64,000 nt of DNA from an uncultured Lachnospiraceae bacterium (GCA_902789665.1 CADAOY010000005.1:93382-157381); one strand, 5' to 3'; counted from the stretch's first letter, positions 1-9,938 are shown. Numbers and translations: made by a program. Notes: a model not told the origin generated them from the letters alone.

Positions 1-990
1 CTTTGTGAAGGCTATATGGATGTAATATCGCTTCATAAAGCGGGATTTGATTCGGCAGTGGCATCACTTGGAACTGCTTTTACGCAAGGTCAGGCGAGAA
101 TACTTGAGAAGGCAGGACATAATCTGTATCTCTGTTTTGACAGCGACTCGGCCGGCGTTAAGGCGGTAAGGGCAGCAGAGCGAATCTGCCGAAATATGAA
201 ACTTAAAACAAAGGCGATTAATCTTAAGCCATATAAGGACCCGGATGAGTTCATTAAGAACCTGGGAGGAGAAGAGTTCCAAAAAAGAATTGATGAAGCT
301 GAGAATGCTTTCCTGTATGTGGTTGAGGATTTATATAATAATACGAATATGGAGGATCCGGATGAGTCCTCATATTTCAAGAATTTCATAATTGAGGAAC
401 TCGTGGATTTTGACGATGAGATGACGAGACTAAGCTATATGGAAAGCATCTCGAAAAGATTCAAAATCCCAATGGATTACTTAGATTCATCGGTTAAGAA
501 ACTGGCTATGGCCAAGGCTGATTTAAAACCGGTTTTCGTGCCGGAAAAACTGGACAGAAACAGGGATGAAAATAAGGGTAAAAAGTCCGAACAACTGCTT
601 ATCAGCTATATGATAAATGACAGAAGAGTCTATAACGCAATTAAGGATTACGTGTCCAAGGATGATTTCACGGTGGGGCCATATAAGGAAATTTATGACA
701 GGTTGTTTGCCGACCTTGAAGAGGGCCATGTTGAAGAATCCAAGTACATATCCTTATTTGAAGATGTGGATGAACAAAATGACATCGGTCAGCTCTTCAC
801 GTCGTCATTAGCTGATGTGGAAACAAGAGATGATTTATCCAAAGCAGTTAAAGATATACTTATCTCGGTCAAAAGCAACGCCTACGATGATTTCTGCAAG
901 AATGCCGGCAATGATGACGACATGATTATGGAGACAATAAAGCGTAAGAAAGACCTTGAGAGTATTAAGAAAGTACAAATTAATCTTTAA
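1..990 (+). CDS. dnaG: DNA primase DnaG, 3' part (5' end outside window)
   Basis: DNA primase makes the RNA primers for chromosome replication and works with the replicative helicase. The reading frame is open from base 1, so this is the C-terminal part of a gene that starts before the window. It opens with the TOPRIM signature EGYMDVISLHKAGF, followed by SLGTAFT and the acidic metal-binding motif CFDSDSAG, all typical of DnaG. The zinc finger and most of the RNA polymerase domain are missing only because of the window edge. The rest (about 200 residues) is the helicase-binding region, which is poorly conserved. The stop is 27 bases before rpoD, which gives the usual dnaG-rpoD operon pairing. 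Confidence 0.95.
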   Translation, partial: LCEGYMDVISLHKAGFDSAVASLGTAFTQGQARILEKAGHNLYLCFDSDSAGVKAVRAAERICRNMKLKTKAINLKPYKDPDEFIKNLGGEEFQKRIDEAENAFLYVVEDLYNNTNMEDPDESSYFKNFIIEELVDFDDEMTRLSYMESISKRFKIPMDYLDSSVKKLAMAKADLKPVFVPEKLDRNRDENKGKKSEQLLISYMINDRRVYNAIKDYVSKDDFTVGPYKEIYDRLFADLEEGHVEESKYISLFEDVDEQNDIGQLFTSSLADVETRDDLSKAVKDILISVKSNAYDDFCKNAGNDDDMIMETIKRKKDLESIKKVQINL

Positions 991-1017
991 AAATATAACA
1001 TCCAAAAGGAGAAAAAA

Positions 1018-2874
1018 GTGAAAAAAGAGAGCGCAAAAACAACAACAAAAACATCAACAAAGACAGCTGCCAAAACAACTGGCAAAACAGCAACAAAGTC
1101 TGCAGCAAAGGCTCCTGCCAAGACTGCCGCAAAGACTACTGCAAAGAAGGAAAGTGCTGCAAAGACAACTAAGAAAGAGACAGCCAAAACTCCTGCCAAG
1201 TCTGCTTCCAAGACTACAGCAAAGACTACAGCCAAGGCACCGGCTAAAACTACAGCAAAGAAGGAAACAGCTGCAAAGACTACTACAAAGTCTACTGCAA
1301 AGTCTACTTCAAAGACTACTGCAAAAACTACTGCAAAGGCTCCTGCTAAAACTACAGCCAAGAAGGAGACAGTTAAGAAGACTCCTGTAAAGAAAGAGAC
1401 TGTAGCTAAGAAGGAAGCACCGGCTAAGAAGACTACAACAGCCAAGAAGGAAACTGCTCCTAAGAAGACTGCAGCAAAGAAGGAAACTCCTGCTAAAAAG
1501 GAAACGACCGCTAAGAAAGAAACTGCAGCTAAGACAACTAAAAAAGAGACAGTTAAAAAAGAAACTGCACCTAAAAAGAGCAGAAGTAAAAATAAGGCAG
1601 TTGAAATGCCGGAAGAAATCGAATTAGAACTTCTTGATGATGATTCTGCTTTAAAGGCAATGGAGCAGGCAGAAGAAGTTGTTGAAGCCATTATGGACGA
1701 AGTAGCTATGGAAGAAGCTGCTGAAGGTCAGGAACCTGTTGATACAAAGGATGCCAAGTATGCTGACAAACTTAAAGTATATCTGGCTAAACTTAAAAAG
1801 AAAAAAGTTAAAGATATTGATTATCAGACAGGTGTTGTTGATGTATTCGCTGAATTTGGTCTTGATGATGACCAGCTTGATGTTATTGTTGAAATTATTG
1901 AAAAAGCAGGTATCGATGTTTTAAGAACTACAAGTTTTGATGACGAACCTGATGATGAAACACTTCTTCGTATGGATGAAGAGGGAGAAGAAATTGTTGA
2001 TTTGGACAGAGATTATGACAAACTTGAAGATGGCTCTGATGCAGGTACTGTAGAAGATCCTGTTAAGGCTTATCTTAAGGAAATCGGTCATGTTAAACTT
2101 CTTACTCCTGATGAGGAAATAGAACTTGCAAAGAAGATTGAAAAAGGTGATGAGGATGCCAAGAAGCAGCTGGCAGAAGCAAACCTTCGTCTTGTTGTAA
2201 GTATTGCAAAGAAATATCTTGGAAGAGGTTTATTATTCTTAGACTTAATCCAGGAAGGTAACTTAGGTTTAATCAAGGCTGTAGATAAGTTTGATTATAC
2301 CAAGGGATATAAGTTCTCAACATATGCCACATGGTGGATCAGACAGGCTATTACAAGAGCCATCGCTGACCAGGCAAGAACAATTCGTATTCCTGTACAT
2401 ATGGTTGAAACAATTAATAAACTTACAAGAGCAAGCCGTCAGCTTACTCAGGACTTGGGAAGAGAACCACTTCCTGAAGAACTTGCTGATTATCTTGGCC
2501 TTTCAGTAGAAAAGGTTAAAGAGATTATTAAGGTTTCTCAGGAACCTGTATCTTTGGAAACACCTGTAGGTGAAGAAGATGATACACACCTCGGGGATTT
2601 TATCCAGGATGATACAGTTCCGCTTCCTGCTGATGCTGCAACAAGCACACTTAGAAGACAGGATATTGATGAGGTTCTTAATACTCTTACTGAGAGAGAG
2701 AAACAGGTTATTATTTACAGATTTGGTTACAATGACGGTAATCCAAGAACTCTTGAGGAAGTTGGTAAAATCTTCAACGTTACAAGAGAGAGAATTCGTC
2801 AGATTGAAGCCAAGGCAATCCGTAAGCTTAGATATCCAAGTAAGATTAAGAAACTTGAGGGCTATATAGAGTAA
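1018..2874 (+). CDS. rpoD: Primary sigma factor RpoD with long Lys/Thr/Ala-rich N-terminal extension
   Basis: This is the housekeeping sigma factor that directs RNA polymerase to standard promoters. The start is GTG with an AAAAGGAG site upstream. Residues 1-195 are almost only K, T, A, E, P and S in AAKTTAKKE-like repeats, and resemble a histone H1 tail. Residues 196-240 are acidic. A region 1.1-like helical domain follows at about 242-305. Regions 1.2 to 2.4 run from about 347 to 465 and include [31 protein letters not shown] and [13 protein letters not shown]. Region 3 follows, and region 4 with the helix-turn-helix [20 protein letters not shown] ends the protein. At 618 residues it is far longer than the roughly 370 of typical Firmicutes sigma-A, entirely because of the N-terminal tail. 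Confidence 0.96.
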   Translation: MKKESAKTTTKTSTKTAAKTTGKTATKSAAKAPAKTAAKTTAKKESAAKTTKKETAKTPAKSASKTTAKTTAKAPAKTTAKKETAAKTTTKSTAKSTSKTTAKTTAKAPAKTTAKKETVKKTPVKKETVAKKEAPAKKTTTAKKETAPKKTAAKKETPAKKETTAKKETAAKTTKKETVKKETAPKKSRSKNKAVEMPEEIELELLDDDSALKAMEQAEEVVEAIMDEVAMEEAAEGQEPVDTKDAKYADKLKVYLAKLKKKKVKDIDYQTGVVDVFAEFGLDDDQLDVIVEIIEKAGIDVLRTTSFDDEPDDETLLRMDEEGEEIVDLDRDYDKLEDGSDAGTVEDPVKAYLKEIGHVKLLTPDEEIELAKKIEKGDEDAKKQLAEANLRLVVSIAKKYLGRGLLFLDLIQEGNLGLIKAVDKFDYTKGYKFSTYATWWIRQAITRAIADQARTIRIPVHMVETINKLTRASRQLTQDLGREPLPEELADYLGLSVEKVKEIIKVSQEPVSLETPVGEEDDTHLGDFIQDDTVPLPADAATSTLRRQDIDEVLNTLTEREKQVIIYRFGYNDGNPRTLEEVGKIFNVTRERIRQIEAKAIRKLRYPSKIKKLEGYIE

Positions 2875-3597
2875 ATGCTTTCTGAAAGACTTAAAACAAT
2901 TGCATCCATGGTGCCTAAGTCAGATACGCTGGCAGATGTGGGCTGCGACCACGGTTTCCTTTCGATAGAACTGGTAATGACGGGAGTAGCCAAACACGTG
3001 CTTGCCATGGATATCAACGAAGGACCGCTTGAAAAAGCAAAGCAGAATATAGCAATGTCCGGATGCGGTGAACAAATCACATGTTTATTATCTGATGGAC
3101 TAAATGTGGTTACAACCACGAAACTCGATGGCTTTATTATTGCCGGTATGGGTGGAAGATTAGGACTTAAGATTATTTATGACAGAAGAGATTTAATGCC
3201 TTTAATGAAATGGGCGATTATATCTCTTCAGTCAGAACTTGATCTGGTAAGACTGGTTCTTGATAAGTGGAATGTGAAAGTTACTTCAGATATTACACTT
3301 AAGGATGGTAAGAAATTTTATACTGTTTTGAAACTTGATTTTGAAAGTGTAAATATCAAAGACTGTGATGATATTGAAAAGTTCTTTGATGAGATGAATG
3401 ATGAACTGTCATCTATGGATGTGAGTAAAAAAGCACTTTATCGTTATGGCAGTGCTTCTTCAAAAGAATTTATTAAAGCAGAACTTGAAAGATATGAAAG
3501 CATTAAAAAAGATATGATAAATAAGGGTATTACAGATTTAAGGGTTAATGAAGTTATTGATGATATAGCAATATGTAATCAGGCATTACATAATTAA
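2875..3597 (+). CDS. trmK: tRNA (adenine(22)-N1)-methyltransferase TrmK
   Basis: TrmK methylates N1 of A22 in tRNA using S-adenosylmethionine. The protein has the family start MLSERLKTIASMVP. It has the SAM-binding loop ADVGCDHGFLSIEL near residue 20, and the characteristic IAGMGGRLG motif near residue 90. Its 240 residues match the family length. Its ATG directly follows the rpoD stop codon, so the two are probably translationally coupled. The rpoD-trmK order is common in Firmicutes. Confidence 0.92.
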   Translation: MLSERLKTIASMVPKSDTLADVGCDHGFLSIELVMTGVAKHVLAMDINEGPLEKAKQNIAMSGCGEQITCLLSDGLNVVTTTKLDGFIIAGMGGRLGLKIIYDRRDLMPLMKWAIISLQSELDLVRLVLDKWNVKVTSDITLKDGKKFYTVLKLDFESVNIKDCDDIEKFFDEMNDELSSMDVSKKALYRYGSASSKEFIKAELERYESIKKDMINKGITDLRVNEVIDDIAICNQALHN

Positions 3598-3616
3598 CTT
3601 AAAAGTGGGGTACGTT

Positions 3617-5284
3617 ATGGGAGAAATGATTAAGGTTACAGTTAATGGTGAAACCAGGGAAGTTAAAAAAGGAACGACTTTTTTAGAGATTTCCGAAGAG
3701 TTTCAAAATCAGTTTAAAAACAAAATTGCCATTGCAATTTTCAATGGAAAAATACAGGAATTATTCAGATATCCGGAAGAAGACGGGGAACTTGAGTTTC
3801 AGGATATTACAAGTACCATAGGTTTCAGGGCTTATCAGAGAACTGCATTATATCTCTTTATCAGATCAGTAATCGCAGTTGTGGGTAATGAGAAAATTGA
3901 GAAACTGAAACTTGAGTTTTCAATGGGTACAGGTTTTTATTTTACCGTAGATGGTGACTTTGAAAAAAATGATGAGTTTGTTGGACAGATAACCGACAAG
4001 ATGAAATATTATGTAAACAATCATACTCCGATAAAAAAGTCTACAATCCCTGTTTCAGAGGCTGTTAAGATATTTGAGAAGCAGAATATGGATGACAAAG
4101 TTAAGTTATGTAAATATAGAAAGTCATCCGTAATTAACGTATATGAATTAGATGGATATTATGATTATTTCTACGGATATATGCTTCCGAATATGGATTA
4201 TCTCGACAAGTTTGAGGTTATGACCTACAGAAAAGGAATTGTTCTTAATCTTCCTGCAAAAGACAGCATTGATGAACTTAAGGAATTTGTTCCCCTTAAC
4301 AAGGTGCAGGCTACAATGATGGAGAGTACCGAGTGGGGCAAGACCATGGGTATTGATACGGTTGGTGATCTTAATAATAATTTAAGTCATGGCTTTGTAA
4401 CTCAGATGATTTTGGTTCAGGAAGCATTGCAGGAGAGAAAAATCGGCGAAATTGCCAGAATGATTTCTTTCAAGGATACAGTTAAGTTTGTAATGATTGC
4501 AGGACCTTCTTCATCAGGAAAGACTTCATTCTCTTACAGATTATCCGTACAGCTTAAGGCCATGGGACTTAATCCTCATCCAATTGCGGTGGACGATTAT
4601 TTTGTCAACAGGGAAGATACACCTAGGGATGAGAATGGTGATTATAATTTCGAATGTCTTGAAGCCATTGATATTGAACTCTTTAACAGTGACATGGTTA
4701 AACTCTTAAATGGTGAGAGAGTAGAACTTCCTACTTTTAACTTCAAGATAGGTAAGAGAGAATATGGCAAGGGAAGATATGAGCAGCTTAAGGATGGAGA
4801 TATCCTTGTTATTGAAGGTATTCATGCTCTTAATGACAAGATGTCATATGCCCTTCCAAGAGAGAGTAAATTTAAGATTTATATAAGTGCATTAACAACA
4901 CTTAATATAGATGAACATAACAGAATTCCTACCACAGATGCCAGATTATTAAGACGTATGGTCAGGGATTTCAGAACAAGAGGAAGCAGCGCAGAAAGAA
5001 CAATCCAGATGTGGCCTTCAGTTAGAAAGGGTGAGGAAGAGAATATTTTCCCATATCAGGAAACTGCAGATACAATGTTCAATTCTGCGTCCATATATGA
5101 ACTGGCAGTGCTTAAGCCGCAGGCAGAGGCGCTCCTTTACAGTGTGAGTTCTGATAGTCAGGAATATTTTGAGGCTAAGAGATTACTTAAGTTCCTTGAA
5201 TATTTCTTAAGTATGGATTCATCCGGACTTCCAAACAATTCAATAGTCAGAGAATTTGTTGGTGGAAGTGTATTTAATGTTTAA
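3617..5284 (+). CDS. TGS-domain nucleoside (uridine-type) kinase
   Basis: This is a fusion seen across Clostridia. An N-terminal TGS domain (about residues 3-65) and a threonyl-tRNA-synthetase-like second domain (to about 240) precede a P-loop nucleoside kinase of the uridine/cytidine kinase family. The Walker A motif is IAGPSSSGKTSFSYRL at about residue 293, followed by VDDYFVNREDTPRDENGDY and IEGIHALND. The family phosphorylates nucleosides, but the substrate of the TGS-fused group is not firmly established, so no gene symbol is given. I chose ATG at 3617, which follows a GGGG-containing site. A GTG at 3605 would add four residues but lies inside that site. RNase P RNA follows directly. Confidence 0.85.
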   Translation: MGEMIKVTVNGETREVKKGTTFLEISEEFQNQFKNKIAIAIFNGKIQELFRYPEEDGELEFQDITSTIGFRAYQRTALYLFIRSVIAVVGNEKIEKLKLEFSMGTGFYFTVDGDFEKNDEFVGQITDKMKYYVNNHTPIKKSTIPVSEAVKIFEKQNMDDKVKLCKYRKSSVINVYELDGYYDYFYGYMLPNMDYLDKFEVMTYRKGIVLNLPAKDSIDELKEFVPLNKVQATMMESTEWGKTMGIDTVGDLNNNLSHGFVTQMILVQEALQERKIGEIARMISFKDTVKFVMIAGPSSSGKTSFSYRLSVQLKAMGLNPHPIAVDDYFVNREDTPRDENGDYNFECLEAIDIELFNSDMVKLLNGERVELPTFNFKIGKREYGKGRYEQLKDGDILVIEGIHALNDKMSYALPRESKFKIYISALTTLNIDEHNRIPTTDARLLRRMVRDFRTRGSSAERTIQMWPSVRKGEEENIFPYQETADTMFNSASIYELAVLKPQAEALLYSVSSDSQEYFEAKRLLKFLEYFLSMDSSGLPNNSIVREFVGGSVFNV

Positions 5285-5288
5285 TATG

Positions 5289-5622
5289 CATGAGTGGGAT
5301 GGGTGATCGCGCCGCAAGGTGAGGAAAGTCCGGGCTTCACAGGGCAGGATGCCGGATAACGTCCGGTGGAGGTGACTCCAAGGCCAGTGCAACAGAGATA
5401 TACCGCCATATCTTTGATATGGTAAGGGTGGAAAGGCAGTGTAAGAGACTACCATAGATATGGTAACATATCTAGTTATGTAAACCCCATCCGAAGCAAG
5501 ACTAATTGAGAACCATAGGCTTGCCCGGCCTGTTCTCAGGTAAGTCGCTTGAGATTAGCGGTAACGCTGATACCAGATAGATGATCATTCACGACAGAAC
5601 CCGGCTTATAGTCTCACTCATG
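5289..5622 (+). ncRNA. rnpB: RNase P RNA (M1 RNA), bacterial type A-like
   Basis: This is the catalytic RNA of RNase P, which trims the 5' ends of tRNA precursors. The diagnostic core GAGGAAAGTCCGGGCTTC lies at 5321-5338. It is followed by GCCAGTGCAACAGAGATATACCGCC-type P10/P11 sequence and AAACCCCATCC near 5482-5492. The 3' conserved block ACAGAACCCGGCTTA is at 5594-5608. The ends pair as P1: CATGAGTGGGAT at the 5' end with GTCTCACTCATG at the 3' end, which fixes the limits. I see no protein-coding frame here. No clear intrinsic terminator follows. Confidence 0.95.
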
Positions 5623-5636
5623 TTATTAAAAATAGT

Positions 5637-5760
5637 GCCAGTAGGGACGGGGGAAAGTGCATCTCTTAACCGGCGCGGGCGCGGGCTGCGGCGGGGGCTG
5701 CAAGAGGTGGTCGAGGTTGAGGCTGCGAGAGGTTGCGAGCGAGCGTGGCGACGCGGATTT
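5637..5760. repeat. G+C-rich intergenic island with GGGACGGGGG-core repeat
   Basis: Between rnpB and iorA lies a stretch strongly richer in G and C than the genes around it (for example GGCGCGGGCGCGGGCTGCGG near 5672-5691). Its first 25 bases, 5637-5661, recur exactly at 38275-38299 downstream of dapB. No coding frame with a recognisable product is present. It belongs with the other G+C-rich gaps at about 12772, 33666, 39220 and 42500. Confidence 0.7.
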
Positions 5761-5796
5761 TACAATGTAAATTTTTTGAAAGGAAGGATATAAAAA

Positions 5797-7578
5797 TTGG
5801 AAGAGACTAAGATTATGTTAGGTAATGAAGCCATTGCCAGAGGAGCTTACGAGGCAGGTGTGAAAGTTTCCTCAGCTTATCCTGGTACACCAAGTACTGA
5901 GATGAGCGAAAATCTTGTTAAATACGAAGGAGTATATGCTGAATGGGCGCCTAATGAAAAGGTTGCTGCAGAAGTTGCCATGGGCGCTTCAATTGCAGGC
6001 GTAAGAGCTATGTGTGCAATGAAGTGCGTTGGCCTTAATGTGGCATCTGACCCATTATATACAGCATCATATATAGGAGCCAAAGGTGGTCTTGTATATT
6101 TAGTTGCTGATGATCCGGGATTATACAGCTCACAGAATGAACAGGATACAAGAAGAATTGCTATCTCTGCTCATGTGCCTGTATTGGAGCCATCAGATTC
6201 AGAAGAAGCAAGAGTAATGACAAAGAGAGCTTTTGAGATTTCTGAAGAATATGATACACCGGTTATCCTTAGAACAACCACAAGAGTAGCTCACTCACAG
6301 GGCCTTGTTCATCTTGAAGAGAGAGTGGTTCCTGAGGATAAGGAATATGAGAGAAATCCTGGTAAGAACGTAATGGTTCCTGCAAATGCCAAGATGCGTC
6401 ATAAGTTTGTTATCGAAAGAGATAAAAAATTAGCCGAAGATGGTTCAACTGCCAAATTCGCCGACCTCAACAAAGCAATCTACTCAGATGAGAAGATTAA
6501 TCTTGACGGTGAAGATTTAAAGGTTGGTTTCATTACATCAGGTATTCCTTATCAGTATGTAATGGAAGTATTCCCAAATGCCAATATTCTTAAACTTGGT
6601 ATGGTTTCACCACTTCCTAAGAAATTAATCGAAGAGTTCGCTTCCAAGGTAGACAGATTATATATTATCGAAGAATTAGAGCCTGTAATTGAAGAGCAGG
6701 TAAGAAGCTGGGGCATCCCTTGCTTTGGTAAGGATATTTTCCCGCTTGATGGTGAATACAGTGCCAACATGCTTCGTGAAAAGATTCTTAAGGCTGACCT
6801 TGAATTGTCAGCACCTAACAATGTGCCGGTACGTCCTCCAATTCTTTGCCCGGGATGTCCACACAGAGCAACATACAGCGTACTTAAGAAACTCCATATT
6901 CACGCAAGTGGTGATATCGGATGTTATACACTTGGTGTTGCAGCACCTCTTTCCGTGGTTGATACCACACTTTGCATGGGTGGTTCAATTTCAATGCTTC
7001 ATGGTATGGAAAAAGGTAAAGGCAAGGAATGGGTTAAGAACTGGGTTGCAGTTATAGGTGATTCAACCTTCCTTCATACAGGTGTTAACTCACTTATGAA
7101 TATGTCATATAACCAGGCAACCGGTACAGTTATCATTCTTGATAACTCAACAACAGGTATGACAGGTCATCAGGATCATCCTGCAACAGGTAAAATGCTC
7201 AATGGCGAAACCACACTTGCAATAGACCTTGTTAAACTTTGCGAAGGTATGGGAATTAAGAATGTTAAGGTAGTCGATGCTTTTGACATTAAGAAGTTAG
7301 AAGAAACAATTAAAGAAGAAGTTGCAAAAGACGAGTTATCAGTAATTATTTCCCAGTCTCCATGTGCACTTTTAAAATCCTACAAAGCTAAGGGTAAATG
7401 CTATGTAGATCCTGAAAAATGTAAGAAATGCGGTAAGTGCTTAATACCGGGATGTCCTGCAATTAAGAAGGACAAAGAAACCGGCTTCTCCATTATAGAT
7501 GAGACAATGTGTAATGGTTGCGGCTTATGCCAGCAGAATTGCCCATTTGGCGCAATTTCACTTAAAGCAAATGAATAG
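5797..7578 (+). CDS. iorA: Indolepyruvate:ferredoxin oxidoreductase, alpha subunit
   Basis: This is the catalytic subunit of the anaerobic enzyme that converts aryl pyruvates to aryl-acetyl-CoA, reducing ferredoxin, or runs in reverse as a reductive carboxylase. The start codon is TTG at 5797, behind AAAGGAAGG. The N-terminal pyrimidine domain shows AYPGTPSTEM and EWAPNEKVAAE. The TPP-binding region shows GDIGCYTLG, CMGGSISM and VIGDSTFLHTG. Two 4Fe-4S ferredoxin motifs end the protein: CKKCGKCLIPGCPAI and CNGCGLCQQNCPFGAI. The 593 residues match the family. It forms an operon with iorB, the CoA ligase and an ACT protein. Confidence 0.95.
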   Translation: MEETKIMLGNEAIARGAYEAGVKVSSAYPGTPSTEMSENLVKYEGVYAEWAPNEKVAAEVAMGASIAGVRAMCAMKCVGLNVASDPLYTASYIGAKGGLVYLVADDPGLYSSQNEQDTRRIAISAHVPVLEPSDSEEARVMTKRAFEISEEYDTPVILRTTTRVAHSQGLVHLEERVVPEDKEYERNPGKNVMVPANAKMRHKFVIERDKKLAEDGSTAKFADLNKAIYSDEKINLDGEDLKVGFITSGIPYQYVMEVFPNANILKLGMVSPLPKKLIEEFASKVDRLYIIEELEPVIEEQVRSWGIPCFGKDIFPLDGEYSANMLREKILKADLELSAPNNVPVRPPILCPGCPHRATYSVLKKLHIHASGDIGCYTLGVAAPLSVVDTTLCMGGSISMLHGMEKGKGKEWVKNWVAVIGDSTFLHTGVNSLMNMSYNQATGTVIILDNSTTGMTGHQDHPATGKMLNGETTLAIDLVKLCEGMGIKNVKVVDAFDIKKLEETIKEEVAKDELSVIISQSPCALLKSYKAKGKCYVDPEKCKKCGKCLIPGCPAIKKDKETGFSIIDETMCNGCGLCQQNCPFGAISLKANE

Positions 7579-7595
7579 AATGAGAGGATAATAAA

Positions 7596-8168
7596 ATGGC
7601 AGTTACAAATATAATGATAGTTGGTGTAGGAGGACAGGGAACTCTTCTTACAAGTAGAATTCTTGGTGGTATTACTACCAAGGCTGGATATGAAGTAAAA
7701 CTTTCAGAAGTTCATGGTATGGCTCAAAGAGGTGGATCGGTTGTTACCTTCGTTCGCTATGGCGAGAATGTTGCAGAACCTATCGTTGAAGAGGGCTGCG
7801 CAGATGTGCTTATTGCTTTTGAAAGATTAGAGGCCATGAGATATGCTCACTTCCTTAAAAAGGACGGCGTAATCATTGTAAACGATCAGAGAATCGACCC
7901 TATTACAGTACTTACAGGTATGGCTGAATATCCTGAAAATATTATTGAGAACTTATCAAAGGATCACAAAGTTATTGCAGTTGATGCCATGAGCGAAGCC
8001 AAGAAACTTGGCAACACAAGAGTATTTAATACAATCATCATCGGCGTTGCAGCAAAGCACATGAACTTTAAGTATGATGAGTGGATTGATGTTATACGTA
8101 ATACAGTTCCAGCCAAGACTGTAGATATAAATATCAAAGCCTTTGAAGCAGGCTATGCTATTGGCTAA
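7596..8168 (+). CDS. iorB: Indolepyruvate:ferredoxin oxidoreductase, beta subunit
   Basis: This is the small gamma-domain subunit that pairs with IorA. It shows the family start VGVGGQGTLLTSRILG, the KLSEVHGMAQRGGSVVTFVR motif, and FNTIIIGVAAK near the end. Its 190 residues match the family. It follows iorA by 17 bases with a GAGAGGA site, and the CoA ligase follows 27 bases later, so the genes are almost certainly co-transcribed. Confidence 0.94.
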   Translation: MAVTNIMIVGVGGQGTLLTSRILGGITTKAGYEVKLSEVHGMAQRGGSVVTFVRYGENVAEPIVEEGCADVLIAFERLEAMRYAHFLKKDGVIIVNDQRIDPITVLTGMAEYPENIIENLSKDHKVIAVDAMSEAKKLGNTRVFNTIIIGVAAKHMNFKYDEWIDVIRNTVPAKTVDINIKAFEAGYAIG

Positions 8169-8195
8169 GCGGGGAATACAGGAGGAAAAGTTAAA

Positions 8196-9494
8196 ATGAT
8201 TTGGAATGAAGCCAGAGAGTGCATGGACAGAGAACAGATGGCCATTATGCAGGGCAAAAGACTCGCCAAGCAGGTATCAAATGTTTATCACAATGTGCCT
8301 TTCTATCGTAAGAAAATGCAGGAGTTGGGACTTGAGCCGGGAGACATTAAAGGCATTGAGGATATTACCAAACTTCCTTTTACAACAAAGCAGGATTTAA
8401 GAGACAATTATCCTTTCGGTTTACTTGCAGTACCTAAGTCACAGATTGTCAGAGTACATGCATCAAGTGGTACTACAGGTAAGGCTACAGTTGTAGCTTA
8501 TACAAGAAAAGATATTGAATTATGGCAGGAATGTGTGGCAAGAGCGCTTTCCATGAGTGGAATCGATAAGAGCGATAAGCTTCAGGTAGCTTACGGTTAT
8601 GGTCTTTTCACAGGTGGTCTTGGTCTTCACTATGGTGCTGAGAATCTTGGCTGTATGACAGTTCCTATGTCTACAGGTAATACCAAGAGACTTGTAACAC
8701 TTATGGAAGATTTTGAGGCAACAGCCATTGCCTGTACACCTTCGTACCTTCTTCACATTGCTGAAGTAATTGAAGAAATGGGTGTTAAGGATAAACTTAA
8801 ACTAAGAACAGCTATCTGTGGTGCTGAGCCATGGACAGAGAAGATGAGACTGCAGATTGAAGAGTCTCTTGGAATTCATGCTCATGACATCTATGGTCTT
8901 AGTGAAATCTGCGGACCTGGTGTTGCATGTGACTGTGAACATCATTCAGGTCTTCATATTCAGGATGATCATTTCTTTGCAGAAATCGTATCACCTGATA
9001 CATTAGAGCCTGTTGAAGACGGAGTAGTAGGTGAACTTGTATTTACAACACTTACCAAGGAAGGACTTCCTCTGCTTCGTTACAGAACCAAAGACCTTAC
9101 AAGCATTACACATGAAAGATGCGAATGTGGAAGAACAACACCTAGAATCTCAAGATTCAAAGGCAGATCTGATGATATGCTTATTATCCGTGGTGTTAAC
9201 GTATTCCCATCACAGGTTGAATCAGCACTTCTTGAACTTGCAGGTACAACACCTCATTATCTCATGATTGTAGACAGAGTTAATAATCTTGATACTCTTG
9301 AGGTACAGGTTGAAGTTGAAGAAAGATTCTTCTCTGATGAAGTTAAGGAATTAGAGAAACTTACAAAGACAATTGCCAAGACACTTCAGGATGCACTTTT
9401 GATTGCAGTTAAGGTTAAACTTGTTGAGCCTAGAACTCTGGAAAGAAGCATGGGCAAGGCAGTAAGAGTAATTGATAATCGTAAGTTTGACTAA
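8196..9494 (+). CDS. Phenylacetate/aryl-acetate-CoA ligase (PaaK family)
   Basis: This AMP-forming acyl-CoA ligase activates aryl acetates such as phenylacetate or indoleacetate to their CoA thioesters. The ATP-binding motif is HASSGTTGKATVVAYT at about residues 89-104. The Tyr-Gly-Leu-Ser-Glu motif HDIYGLSEICGPG and the C-terminal hinge RSDDMLIIRGVNVFPSQVE are also present. The 432 residues match PaaK. Next to iorAB it suggests that arylacetate is activated and then reductively carboxylated to the aryl pyruvate, or that the path runs the other way during amino acid fermentation. The direction and exact substrate are inference. Confidence 0.9.
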   Translation: MIWNEARECMDREQMAIMQGKRLAKQVSNVYHNVPFYRKKMQELGLEPGDIKGIEDITKLPFTTKQDLRDNYPFGLLAVPKSQIVRVHASSGTTGKATVVAYTRKDIELWQECVARALSMSGIDKSDKLQVAYGYGLFTGGLGLHYGAENLGCMTVPMSTGNTKRLVTLMEDFEATAIACTPSYLLHIAEVIEEMGVKDKLKLRTAICGAEPWTEKMRLQIEESLGIHAHDIYGLSEICGPGVACDCEHHSGLHIQDDHFFAEIVSPDTLEPVEDGVVGELVFTTLTKEGLPLLRYRTKDLTSITHERCECGRTTPRISRFKGRSDDMLIIRGVNVFPSQVESALLELAGTTPHYLMIVDRVNNLDTLEVQVEVEERFFSDEVKELEKLTKTIAKTLQDALLIAVKVKLVEPRTLERSMGKAVRVIDNRKFD

Positions 9495-9512
9495 TATAAA
9501 GGGGGTATAAAT

Positions 9513-9938
9513 ATGGGAATGAAACAGTTATCAGTTTTTATTGAAAACAGGGAAGGAAGACTTGAGAACGTATCTCAGTATTTAAGCGAAAATGGTGTTA
9601 ATATCATCAGCGTATCCTTGGCAGATACCTCTGAATACGGTATGTTAAGACTTATTGTATCAGATCCTGAAAAGGGTAAGTCAGTACTTAAGGAGAATGG
9701 TTTTGCAGCCATGTTATCTGATGTTATTGCTGTTGATATGCCTAAGTATTTCACATCATTAAATCAGCTCATGAAGACATTAAGCGAAATCAACATTAAT
9801 GTTGAATATATGTATTCTCTTTCTGCAGGGGATATCTCTGCAATCATTATTAAAACTTCAGACAACGATAAGGCTGCCGAAGGAATTGAGAAGGCAGGCT
9901 TAAAGCAGGTTAAGGCTGAAGATGTTTATGGATTATAA
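9513..9938 (+). CDS. Tandem ACT-domain protein
   Basis: This 141-residue protein consists of two ACT domains. The first starts KQLSVFIENREGRLENVSQYLSENGVNI-like (residues 4-70) and the second begins at about residue 72 (YFTSLNQLMKTLSEININVEYMYS). ACT domains bind amino acids and act as ligand-sensing modules. Proteins of this type regularly sit beside indolepyruvate oxidoreductase and PaaK-type ligases in Clostridia and probably sense an aromatic amino acid, but the partner is unknown. It has a GGGGG-containing ribosome binding site and is the last gene of the ior cluster before pcrA. Confidence 0.85.
   Translation: MGMKQLSVFIENREGRLENVSQYLSENGVNIISVSLADTSEYGMLRLIVSDPEKGKSVLKENGFAAMLSDVIAVDMPKYFTSLNQLMKTLSEININVEYMYSLSAGDISAIIIKTSDNDKAAEGIEKAGLKQVKAEDVYGL

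Noticed and set aside
987-1691. A 234-residue open frame on the minus strand opposite rpoD, rich in Val, Ala and Phe
   Set aside because: It is the mirror of the Lys/Thr/Ala codon repeats of RpoD; it has no ribosome binding site and no domain, and its composition follows from the repeats.
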